64,000 bases of DNA. It comes from Sphingomonas leidyi. GTDB lineage: Bacteria > Pseudomonadota > Alphaproteobacteria > Sphingomonadales > Sphingomonadaceae. This document shows, piece after piece, positions 41,124 to 51,100 of the stretch. The DNA lies in assembly GCF_011761945.1 (NCBI RefSeq), contig NZ_JAASQV010000002.1, positions 124,001 to 188,000 on the forward strand. The letters are read 5' to 3'. How positions within the stretch are numbered: position 1 is the first letter of the stretch; every line of letters starts with the position of its first letter. The position numbers and the translations under genes were made by a program. The notes beneath the pieces were generated by a model, which saw nothing but the letters and a program-made list of their open reading frames with translations, was not told the origin of the DNA and did not search any database.

Positions 41124-42092
41124 ATGGGAGTGCCGGTCAAGATCCTGCTCCAGACCACGATCCCCATGATCGCGGACGATTGGAACATCGCGCGCTTCTC
41201 GATGCTGCGCGAACACCTGGCCGGGCTGGCCGGCGAGAACGGCATGCCCATCTTCGAAGTGACCGCGCGCAACCGCACCGCCCCCGGCGCGCCCGATCCG
41301 GTGCTCTCCACGCTCGACCGGTCCGACTATGCGGCGCTCTGGCTGTTCGCGGTCGATACCGGCGACGGGCTCACCGCCGAGGATTGCGCGGCGATCGGCC
41401 GCTTCCGCCGGAGCGGGCGCGGCCTGTTGGTGACGCGCGACCATATGGATCTGGGCTGCTCGGTCTGCTCGCTGGGCGGCGTGGGCGCGGCGCATTTCTT
41501 CCACAGCCACAATCCCGATCCCGAGGAAGACCGCCGCGTCGACGACGATCGCGAGACCGGCGACATCCGGTGGCCCAATTATCATTCGGGCGCGAACGGC
41601 GATTTCCAGGAGATCGCGATCCTCGGCGACGTCCATCCGGTGCTGCGCGACCCGGATGCGGCGGGCGGGCTGATCCGCTTCCTGCCCGCGCATCCGCACG
41701 AGGGCGCGGTCGGCGCGCCGGCGGACGATCCTTCGGCGCGGGTGGTGGCGATGGGCACCAGCAAGGTCAGCGGGCGCGCGTTCAACATCGCCATCGCCTT
41801 CGAGCCTTCGGAACAGGGCGGTCCGGCCTGGGCGGAATCGACCTTCCACCATTTCGCCGACTATAATTGGGATCCCGCCCGCGGCTGCCCCAGCTTCGTG
41901 GCCGAGGCGCCCGGCCAGGGTCTTGCCGCTTCGCCCGAGGCGCAGGCCTCGGTCCGCAACTATGCGCGCAACCTGGCCTTGTGGCTGGCCGGCCGCCTGC
42001 CCATCGACGAACGGGCCCGGCAGCGCGACCGCGAGCTGGACGAGGCGCTGAAGGAAACCTTTCCGGCCAGCGACCCGCCCGCGATCTACTGA
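41124..42092 (+). CDS. ThuA/class I glutamine-amidotransferase-like protein
   Basis: This is a 322-residue protein I place tentatively in the ThuA-like flavodoxin-type fold: a Rossmann-like start (VKILLQTTIP), then DYAALWLFAVDTGDGLTAEDCAAIGRF and GRGLLVTRDHMDLG, then a histidine-rich middle (HFFHSHNP, FLPAHPHEGAVG). The last 20 residues, LDEALKETFPASDPPAIY, match a short C-terminal motif seen on many small bacterial proteins. No enzyme activity is known. It follows cobU by 68 bases and its end overlaps the convergent LytTR gene by seven bases. Confidence 0.65.
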   Translation: MGVPVKILLQTTIPMIADDWNIARFSMLREHLAGLAGENGMPIFEVTARNRTAPGAPDPVLSTLDRSDYAALWLFAVDTGDGLTAEDCAAIGRFRRSGRGLLVTRDHMDLGCSVCSLGGVGAAHFFHSHNPDPEEDRRVDDDRETGDIRWPNYHSGANGDFQEIAILGDVHPVLRDPDAAGGLIRFLPAHPHEGAVGAPADDPSARVVAMGTSKVSGRAFNIAIAFEPSEQGGPAWAESTFHHFADYNWDPARGCPSFVAEAPGQGLAASPEAQASVRNYARNLALWLAGRLPIDERARQRDRELDEALKETFPASDPPAIY

Positions 42093-43477
42093 TCGCGCCA
42101 GGCCGCCAGCGCCGCGCGATAGGTGCGGCCGACCGGGATCGAACTCCCGTCGATCAGTTCGATCGGCCCGCCCCGGTGCAGCGCCGCGACGCTTGCGCCG
42201 TTGACGGCGTGGCTGCGGTGCACGCGTATCAGATGCGGTGCCGCCATCCGCACCAGCGCACCGAGATTGACGGTGACGAGCAGGTCGCGCCCGTCGGCGA
42301 GATGGACGCGGCAATAATCGTCCTCGGCCTGCGCGCGCAGCAGGTCGCCGCTCGCGATGCGGTGCTGCACATTGCCGTGCGGCAGCGTCACATAGGCCGG
42401 TACGACCGGCGCCGGCATCGGTGCTCCCACCGGGACCGCGCGCCTGGGGAACGCGACGGCGGCAAGGAAGGCCGCGGCCAGCAGGTAATAGCCGGAATCC
42501 AGAAAGCCCGGCACGAGCGACGACCAGAGCAGCGCCAGGCCATAGCCGCCCAGCAGCACCCGCATCCGCCCCCGCCCGAGTGCCGCGCCCGCCAGCGCGG
42601 CGCCCGCGCCGGCACGCAGCGCCCAGAGCGCCTTCGCATCCCAGGCCGGCAGCAACCATGCCCCGCCCACCGCGAGCGCCGTGGCCGACAGCAACAGCAG
42701 CCGCGCCCGCCGCTCCACCAGCGCGCCGGCCAGCCATGCCAGCAGCAGCGCGCCGATCCCCGCGAGCAGCGCCACGACGAAGAGCCGGGTCACCTGCCAG
42801 GGATAGGCATAGGTCAGCATCAGCTTCGACGCCTCGGCCACCGCCTGCGCCAGTACGACGCCGCCCAGCAGCGCGGCCACGCGCCCGGTTCCGGCGAACA
42901 GCTGGAGCAGCAGGGCCGCCACCAGCAGCCCCAGGGCGATCAGCGTCGGCAGATAGGCGCGCAGCACGCTGCGCAGCGGCTCCTGCGGCGGGCCGACCGC
43001 GAGCCGGTGCACCGGCCGGCCGACCGGCACCCAGCGATGATGCGCGGAGAACCGCACCTCGACCAGATTGTCCCCCGCGCGCAGCCGTTCCCAGGGCACC
43101 GGGAAGCTCGCGGTGAACCTGCCGGGCACTTCGCGCGCGCGATCCGGGCCGACTCGGCCGTTGACGCCGATCACCGTGCCGTTCCACCGCACCTCGGCAC
43201 TCGCCATCGCCGTCACGTCGACCGCCAGCGCCTCCTCCCGCCGCGGATCGGCGATCCGCACCACGCGCCGCATCACCGTGACCGGCGCGGCGAGCGGCGC
43301 GCCGGTCGGCTCGCCCCAGCCGCACGCGGCATTCGAGGGGCAGATCCACCATGCCGGGCCCCTCGACTGCGGGGCCGGCACGGGCCGGGGCCACGCCGCG
43401 ATCCCGAGCGCGGCCAGCCCGGCAAGGAGCAGGAACGGCGCGATCAGCGATGCGGGGATGCGTTCACCGACCGCCAC
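42086..43477 (-). CDS. Membrane-anchored LytTR-domain transcription regulator
   Basis: A 463-residue protein with three parts. An N-terminal membrane helix leads to a periplasmic beta-rich sensor (about residues 30-165, including EVRWNGTVIGVNGRVG). About seven or eight membrane helices follow (170-340), and a cytoplasmic LytTR DNA-binding domain ends the protein (about 355-460, with EDDYCRVHLADGRDLLV and RVHRSHAVN). It probably senses an envelope signal and binds DNA directly, without a separate kinase. The GTG start is uncertain. It diverges from the serine hydrolase gene, a possible target. Confidence 0.82.
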   Translation of the reverse strand: MAVGERIPASLIAPFLLLAGLAALGIAAWPRPVPAPQSRGPAWWICPSNAACGWGEPTGAPLAAPVTVMRRVVRIADPRREEALAVDVTAMASAEVRWNGTVIGVNGRVGPDRAREVPGRFTASFPVPWERLRAGDNLVEVRFSAHHRWVPVGRPVHRLAVGPPQEPLRSVLRAYLPTLIALGLLVAALLLQLFAGTGRVAALLGGVVLAQAVAEASKLMLTYAYPWQVTRLFVVALLAGIGALLLAWLAGALVERRARLLLLSATALAVGGAWLLPAWDAKALWALRAGAGAALAGAALGRGRMRVLLGGYGLALLWSSLVPGFLDSGYYLLAAAFLAAVAFPRRAVPVGAPMPAPVVPAYVTLPHGNVQHRIASGDLLRAQAEDDYCRVHLADGRDLLVTVNLGALVRMAAPHLIRVHRSHAVNGASVAALHRGGPIELIDGSSIPVGRTYRAALAAWRDQ

Positions 43478-43603
43478 GAACGCTCACCGATTGGCGGTGG
43501 CGATCCGGCGGAGCCGATCGCAGGAGTGGATGGAACGCCCCATGGCGCGTTCCTGACGTTCGCGCCGGGATCGCGCAAGGGGCCCCCAAGGGAGAATCGA
43601 GAA

Positions 43604-44680
43604 GTGGAGCATATCGATCGCCGCATGCTGATGGCCGGCATGATCCTGCTGCCCGTCACTGCCCGTGCCGCGCGCTTCGGGAGCGGTGCGGAGCAGGCCG
43701 GGCTCGACGCGCTGGTGCGCAAATGGGCGAACGAGCAGGGCTTCAGGGGCCTGGTCGCGCTCGGCCGCAAGGGACACGCAACCGCGAGCAGCGCCCAGGG
43801 CTTCGCCAATGTCGAGATGCGCCTGCCGTTCGATCTCGACGTGCCGATGGCCATCGCCTCGATCTCCAAGCGGATCACGGCGGTCGCGGTGATGCGGCTC
43901 GTCGAGCGCGGCCAGTTGGCGCTCGACACCCCGATCGCCCGCTATCTTCCCGCCTATCGCAAGGATATCGGCGCGCAGGTGACGCTGCGCCACCTGCTCT
44001 CGAACAGCAGCGGCATCCCCAACCAGTTCGGCGCCGTGGTGCGCGCCCGGCCCGAGCTCTTCGGCAAGGACATGCCCGCCGGCGAGGCGGTTTCCCTCTT
44101 CGCCTCCGGCGATCTCGTGTTCGCGCCCGGTACGCGCTTCGACTATGCGCTGACCAACTGGATCCTCGTGCTGGCGATCCTCGAAACGGTGTCCGGCACA
44201 CGATTCCCGGATCTCGTCCGCAACCTGGTCACCGCGCCGCTCCGCCTGGGCGCCACGCGCCTCGAGCATCTCGGCGATTCCATGTCCTACCGCACGCTCG
44301 ATCCGCCCACCGTCTGGGCCTCCCCCACGGCCGATTATCTTGCGGCCGGCGGCGGCTTCTGCGGCACGGGGCGCGACCTGATGCGGTTCGCCCATCGGGT
44401 CTATGGCACGTCCTTCCTCACCGCCGATTCGCGCCGCGCGCTGACGACAATCGAAGTGGCGTCCGATCATTATGCGCTCGGCGGCCGCGTCCGCGAGGTG
44501 ACGATCGCGGGGAAGGCCGTGCGCTGCGCCTGGGATACCGGCAATCGCGCGGGCTATCGCTCGGTGCTCGGCCACCGGCTCGACGGCAAGGGCACGGTGG
44601 TGGTGCTCAACAACACCGGCTATTCGCAGAAGACGATGGACGAAGTCGCCGAAGCGGCGCTCCGCCTTCAGGCCGGATAG
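43604..44680 (+). CDS. Exported serine hydrolase (beta-lactamase/PBP4* family)
   Basis: A 358-residue protein with a twin-arginine-like start (VEHIDRRMLMAGMILLPVTARA). The nucleophile motif S86-I-S-K89 is intact and is followed by ALDTPIARYLP and QVTLRHLLSNSSGIPNQ. The second motif, normally Y-x-N, reads YALTN, and the third is weak (GHRLDGKG), so substrate range or activity may differ from class C beta-lactamases. GTG 43604 has GGGAGA upstream. It diverges from the LytTR regulator. Confidence 0.85.
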   Translation: MEHIDRRMLMAGMILLPVTARAARFGSGAEQAGLDALVRKWANEQGFRGLVALGRKGHATASSAQGFANVEMRLPFDLDVPMAIASISKRITAVAVMRLVERGQLALDTPIARYLPAYRKDIGAQVTLRHLLSNSSGIPNQFGAVVRARPELFGKDMPAGEAVSLFASGDLVFAPGTRFDYALTNWILVLAILETVSGTRFPDLVRNLVTAPLRLGATRLEHLGDSMSYRTLDPPTVWASPTADYLAAGGGFCGTGRDLMRFAHRVYGTSFLTADSRRALTTIEVASDHYALGGRVREVTIAGKAVRCAWDTGNRAGYRSVLGHRLDGKGTVVVLNNTGYSQKTMDEVAEAALRLQAG

Positions 44681-44687
44681 GCCGGTA

Positions 44688-44718
44688 CCTTCCCCCGGCC
44701 CATGTCGCCGGGGGAAGG
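44688..44718. terminator. Bidirectional terminator/REP-like hairpin
   Basis: CCTTCCCCCGG (44688-44698) pairs perfectly with CCGGGGGAAGG (44708-44718) over a nine-base loop, between converging serine hydrolase and EF-hand genes. The arms match the palindrome in the nrdA leader. Confidence 0.65.
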
Positions 44719-44725
44719 CGCGGGA

Positions 44726-45088
44726 TCACGGCGCTTCGTCGGCGTCGATCACGCCATTGTGGTTGGCATCGGCCTTGTCGAACTTGGCGAGATCCTCCGC
44801 CGCCAGCTCCGCGGCGCTGACATAGCCGTCGCCATCGGTGTCGAGCCGCTTCAGGCGGCGATCGACCTTGGCCTGGTCCATCGTCTCGCCGCGCTTCTCG
44901 GCCGACTTGGTCATGAAGGCGAGCAGTTCGGCCGGGCTACCCTTGCCGTCGCCATTGGTGTCGAGGCTCCTGAACTTCTTGGCCGAGGCCGCCTGGGCCT
45001 CCGCGCGGGTCTGGCCGGCCTTCTGGGCAAGCGCCTGGCCGGAGACCAGCAGCGCCGCGACGGTCACGGCGATCTTCACATTCTTCAT
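44726..45088 (-). CDS. Secreted EF-hand calcium-binding protein
   Basis: A 120-residue protein with a signal peptide (MKNVKIAVTVAALLVSGQALAQ) and three EF-hand loops: DTNGDGKGSPAE, DTDGDGYVSAAE and DANHNGVIDADE. It should bind calcium in the periplasm or outside the cell. AAGGAG lies ten bases before ATG 45088. A GTG nine bases earlier is too close to that site. It follows the giant autotransporter on the same strand by 33 bases and may be co-transcribed with it. Confidence 0.88.
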   Translation of the reverse strand: MKNVKIAVTVAALLVSGQALAQKAGQTRAEAQAASAKKFRSLDTNGDGKGSPAELLAFMTKSAEKRGETMDQAKVDRRLKRLDTDGDGYVSAAELAAEDLAKFDKADANHNGVIDADEAP

Positions 45089-45121
45089 GATGTCCACTCT
45101 CCTTGCATGCTCATATCGTGA

Positions 45122-48100
45122 TCAGAACCGGAAGCCGGCGCTGGCCCGGGCGCCGACGCTCGAGCCGCCGCCGCCGGTCTCGCCGCGCACGCCCAGGCCG
45201 AGCACGAAGCGGCCGACATTGGTCGCGGCGTCGAGCCGCCCGGTCAGCGTGGTCCTGCCGAACTGCGCGCCGCGCGCCACGAAGCCGTTGCCGGTGTCGA
45301 TGAACCGGAACATCCGCCGGGTCTCCGGATCGTCGATATAGGAGCGCCCGCCAATGTCGCCGGTCAGCGTCACGCCGCCCATCGCCGCGGTGCCGCGCAG
45401 GCCATAGCCGGCCAGGCTGGTGGTCGTCCGCGCCTTGCCGGCGATCAGCGCCGCCGCGCCGCCCCATTCCTGCGCCCGATCGAACGTCGTCGCATTGACG
45501 CTTGCCCCCAGATAGGGCCCGACCCGTACGCCCTTCCCCAGCGGCGCGAGATAGGCCAGCTCGCCGAAAGCGGTATAGCCATGACCGTCGCCCGCCCCGC
45601 TCAGCTGGTTGGCCAAGCCGCCAAAGGCCACCCGGCGATCGGTCGAGAAAGTGTTCGCCGAATAGCCGAGGCCGCCGGCGATGCGCAGGCCGTGCAGCGT
45701 ATAGCCGAAATAGGCGAAGGCCGAATTGCTCACCAGCTTGCCGTCGCTGGCGCGCGCATCCAGGCGGACATCGTTGCTGGCATAGCGATAGGAGAAGCCG
45801 TAGCGCAGATTGTCGCTGGTCATCTCGATGCCGCCCGCGAGCACCCGGCGGTTCGATTCGATCCCGGCCAGGCCGTCGCGCGCGCCGGCCTTGAGCTGGC
45901 CGACATCCCCCGCCATCCACAGCGTCCGCTTCTGCTCGCGCGGCCCGTCGATCCGGCCGATCAGCTCGCGCGCCGCGTCATGCCCGTCGCGCGCCGCCAC
46001 CGTCATGCCCGCCGCGAACACTTCGCCGGAAAGCTGGTCGAAGGCGCCGCGCGCATCGCCGGCGTTGAGGCCGATCACTGCGTCGAACACCCCGCCCGAG
46101 CTCTGCGCGCCGACCGCGGCGGCGACCGCCATCTGGTTCGGCGTCTGCGCCACCGCGCCCAGGCTGACATCGTTGCGCAGCAGGCGCAGCTGCACGCTCG
46201 CCGCATTGTAGACCAGCGAGGGCGTGAGGAAGGCAAGGTCGGTGACGACGCTGCCGAAACTGCCCGTCACGCTCGATCCGGAAAGGATCGTATAGGTGGT
46301 GAGCGGCAGGAAGTTGGTCTGCCCCCCGGTCAACACCGACACGGCACCGCCGTTGATCGTCACCGCCCCGGTGGCGACGATCTGGTCCGAGAGCCCGGTG
46401 GGCGAGACTTCGACCTGATAGGTCGAGCCCGCTGCAAAGGTCAGGCTGCCATTCACGTTGAGCGTGCCGATCGAATTGCCCGGCGCCACGATGCCGGAGA
46501 CGGTGAGCGCGCCCACCCTGCCCGAGCCGCCGATGCGGCCGGTCGCGCCGATCGTCACCGCTCCCGCGAGCGAGCCGTTCACCACCAGCAGGCCGTCGTT
46601 GATCGTCGTCGAGCCGGTATAGGTGTTGGCGCCGTTCAGCGTGAGCGTGCCGCTGCCCGACTTGACCAGGCGGCCGGTGCCCGAGAGCACGCCCGAATAG
46701 GCGGAGGCCCCGGCGGCGTTCACGGTCAGCACGGCGCTGCCGAGCGCGATGCCGCCGTCGCCGGCCAAGCCGCCCACGGTGGTCGCGAAGTTCGCCAGAT
46801 TGACCGCGCCCGGCGCCGTCACGGTGAGCGTGCCGGTGCCGAAGGCATTGGCAACGCCCGCCGTCAGCGTGCCGCCGGTCACTGTCGTACCGCCCGAATA
46901 GGTGTTGGCGCCGCCCAGCGTGAGCGTGCCGCTGCCCGATTTCACGAAGCTGCCGGTACCGCCGATCACGCCGGTGAAGCTGCTGGTCGCGCCTATGCCG
47001 GCGGCGAGCGAACCGCTGCCGAGCAGGATGCGGCCCGCGCCGCTCAGGCCCGAGACCGATGCGGCCGCGCCGTTGACGTCCAGGGTCGCCCCGCTCGCGA
47101 CGCTGAGTGCGCCGCCGCCGATCGTGCCGCCGTCGAGCCGCAGCGTGCCGGCCGAAACCGTCGTCGCCCCGGCATAGCTGTTCGCGCCGGCCAGGGTGAA
47201 GGTGCCGCCGCCCGTCTTGGTGAGCCCGCCGCTGCCGCTGATCGTGCCGGCATAGCGCGTGTCGGCATTGCCGCCGCCGGTGGTCAGGCTGCCGCCCGAT
47301 AGCGTCACGCGGCCATCGCCCGCCAGGCTGGCCACCGTCTGCGAGGCGGCGAGATCGAGCGTCGCGCCCGCCGTGATCGTCACATTGGTGCCGCTGGGCA
47401 GCGCGCCGTCCACGCCCGCGCGCAACGTGCCGCCGGCGATGCCGGTGGCACCCGCATAGCTGTTGGCGCCGCCCAGGATCAGCGTGCCGCCGTCCAGCTT
47501 GCTGATCCCGCCGGCGCCGCCGATCCCCGCGCCGATGGTCGCGCGCACGCCCGGATCGACACGGATACTGGTCTGCGCATCGGCCAGGCTCAGGCTGCCC
47601 GTGCCCGCGACGATCGCATAGCCATCGGTCATGAACTGCATGCCGGTCACGCCGATCGCGCCGTCGACGGTGACGGTGCCCGCCGCGCCCTGGAACACGG
47701 CGAAGCGGCTGCCCCAGCTGTCGTTCGCCGTGCCGTTCGCGTTGGTCCAGTTGGTGCGCGTGCCGGTCCAGCTGCCCGAACCGCCGCCGACCGCGCCGTT
47801 CGCGATGGTGCCGGCACCGTCCCAGAACTGAATCTCGGGAACGATATTGTCATAGACCAGATTGACCTGCTGCCCGACCGAGGTCTGCAGGTTGATGTGC
47901 GGTGCGTTCGCGCCGGCCGGCAACGAGCCGATCGTCAGGCCGTTGTCGATGAGCCTGCCGCTATAGTCGATCAGGCGGTAGACGCCGACGCCGAAGCCGC
48001 CCAGGTCGGTGACGTTCAGCCTGCCGCCGAGCGTCAGGTCGCCGTTGACCTGGATGCGGTCGCTCGCGCCCGCCAGGTTCGGCGTGCCGAGCCCCATGTC

Positions 48101-51100
48101 GAGCACCGAGCCGGCGGACAGGACCAGTCCGCCGGTGGTGAGCGTTCCCGCCCCCGCGCCGCCGGCCGCGAGATGCGCGCCGTCGGCGATCGTCACCACG
48201 CCCGCCGCGCTGCCCGAGCCGGAAAGCGTCGCGCCGCCGGCGACGGAGACCGCGCCGGCAACGCTGCCGTCGAGCTGGAGCGTGCCGGCATTCACCTGGG
48301 TCGCGCCGAGATAGGCATTGGCGCCGCCGAGCGTCAGCGTGCCGCTGCCGGTCTTGGTCAATCCGCCATTGCCGCTGGCGACGCCGGTGAAGCTGTCATT
48401 CGCATCGAGCCCGCCAGTGGTCAGGCTCGCGCCGAGCAGCACGCTGCCCGCGCCGTTCAGGCCGCCCACGGTCTGGTTCGCGCGGATGTCGAGCGTCGCG
48501 CCGGTGGCGACCGAGACGTTGCTCGTCGCCGGCAGCGCGCCGCCGCTCAGCGCCACCAGCGTACCGCCCTGCACGTTGGTCGCCCCGGCATAGCCGTTCG
48601 CGCCCGCGAGGATCAGCGTGCCGGCATCGTTCTTGATCAGGCCGCCGGTGCCCCCGATCGCCGCGCCGATCGTGGCGGTCAGGCCCGGGTCCACGCGGAT
48701 GTTGGTCAGCGCGGTGTTGGTGGTCAATGTGCCGCTGCCGGCGGCGATCGCATAGCCGTCGGCCATGAACTGCGCGCCGGTGAACAGGATCGTGTCGTCC
48801 ACCGTCACCGTGCCCGCCGCGCCGCCGAACACGCCGAACGCGCCCGCCCAGCCGCTATTGCCGGTCCCGGCCGCATCGGTCCAGTTGGGGAAGCTGTTGG
48901 TCCAGCTGCCGCCGCCGCCCTGGGCCACGCCGTCCCCCGAATTGTCGGTGCCGTCCCAGAACTGGATCGTGGCCGCCGCCGGGGTGCCGTAGATCAGGTT
49001 CACCTGGGTCGCGACCGAAGTCTGGATGGTCATCAGGCCGCCATTGGCACCGGCGGGCACGCCGCCGATCACCAGGCCGTTGTCGGTGAGCGCGCCGCTA
49101 TAGTTGATCAGCCGGTAGACGCCCTCGCCGAAGCCGCCGACGTCGTGCACGTTGAGCGTGCCGTCGAGCGTGAGGTTGCCGTTCACCTGGATGCGATCGC
49201 CGGTGCCGGGAGCGGCGAGGTCATAGTTGAGCACCGAGCCGGCGGACAGGATCAGCCCGCCGGTGGTGAGCGTGCCGACGCCGCCATTGCCCGGGGCAAG
49301 GGTGGCGCCCGAAGCGTCGAGCACGCCGCTCACCTGCCCCGCGCCGGAAAGGACGGTGCCGGCCGCCATGGTCACCGCGCCCGACCAGAGGCCGGAAAGC
49401 GCCACGCCGCCGCCGTTGATGGCGAGCACGCCGTTGGTGGTGTTCTGGCCCGAGAGAGTCAGCATGCCGCTGCCCACCTTGGTGAGGCCGCCGCCGATGC
49501 CGGCGACGCTGCCGTTCAGGCCGCGGACGACGCCCGAGAAGATCGTGTCGCCGCCGAGCCCGCCCGTGGTGAGCGTCGCCCCCGCGGTGCGGCCGGTATC
49601 CACCGTGCCGCTGCCCGAAAGATTGCCGATCGTCTGGTTGTAGCCGATCTGGGTGCTGCTGCCCGAGCCGTCGACGCCGTTCAGGTCGAGCGTGCCGCCG
49701 CTGCTCAGGACCACTGCCGAATTGGCCGAGAAGCTGTTGGCGAGCAGGCCGGTGCGCAGCATGCCGGTGCCGCTGATGATCGTGTCGCCGGCATAGCTGT
49801 TGGCGGTGGTCAGCGTCAGATTGCCGCTATTGGCCAGCTGCAGACCGCCGGAGCCGCTGATCGCTCCGGCGGTCTGCAGGTTGCGCGTGCGGTTGTAGAT
49901 CAGCGTGCCGTTGTTGAGGATCGTGCCGTTCACCGAGCCGCCGCTGGTGGCGTCGTAATCGTCGAAGCGCAGCGTCGCGCCGGCAGCGATGGTCGCGCCG
50001 TTCGCCAGCGTCTGGCTGTTGATGATGCCCCAGGCGCCGCCCTGGACGTTCAGCGTCTCGAACCCGGAGGCATTCACCAGCACCTGCGAGCCGGTGCCGG
50101 TGAGGTTGAGGATGTCGGTGACGGTGGTGCCGCTGACCGGATCGCCGTTCCAGCCCGCCAGATAGCCGTTGATCGTCGCGCCGGTTTCCACCGTCAGCGT
50201 GTTGGTGACATTGGTGTTGGGGGCAGGCGCGCCGCTGAAGGTCACGGCGTTGGTGGAGGCGCCGGTGGTCGTGCTGCCCGCCGCCAACGTCACGTTGTTG
50301 ACCGTGCTCAGGCCAAGGTTGATGCGGATCGCCTCGCGCCCCAGGGGGCTGGAGCCGCTGCTGACGCCGCCATTGGCGCTGCCGCTGATCGTGCCGCGAT
50401 TGACGATCGTGGTATTGCCGGTACCGAACACGCCGAACGCGCCGGTGATCACGCCGGTCGCCTCGTTGGTGAGGGTCAGGGTGCCGCCACTATGGCCGCG
50501 CACGCCTTCGCCCTGGCTGGAGGGCGCGCCGTTGAGCAGGCCGGTGCCGGTGATCGTCCCGGCATTGGTGATGGTGGTCGTGCCGCTGCTCTGGATGCCT
50601 TGCGCGCCGGTGATCGATCCGCCGGCCTGATTGTTCAGCACCAGGCTGGCGGATGCCAGGCTGAACTCGATGCCCTGCGGCGCGGCCCCGCTGAAGGCAG
50701 TGCCCTGGGACAGGCTGACGATCGTGCCGGAATTGGTGATGGTGACCAGGCCCGTGTCGGGCCCCGTGTCGCCGGTCGAGCCCTCCGCGAAGCGGATCGC
50801 GTCGTTGTTCGCCCGGATGATGCCGGTGTTCACGATCGTCGCCGTGCGATCATAGAGTCCCGCGGGCGCGCTGTTGATCCCGCGCCCGCCGCCGGTGCCG
50901 TCGGTCGATTCGATCGTGCCGTTGTTGGTGACGACGACGCCGGCGCCCGTGCTCCCGTTGTTGATGTTGACTGCCTGGCTGGTGCCGGCGGGGGTCGAGA
51001 TCGCCCCGCCCGCCGCCACGGTCACCGTGCCGGAGCCGCTGACGCTCACGCTGCTCGTGCGCGTCGTCCCCGCGCCGATGGTGGTGTTCTGCGCATAGGC

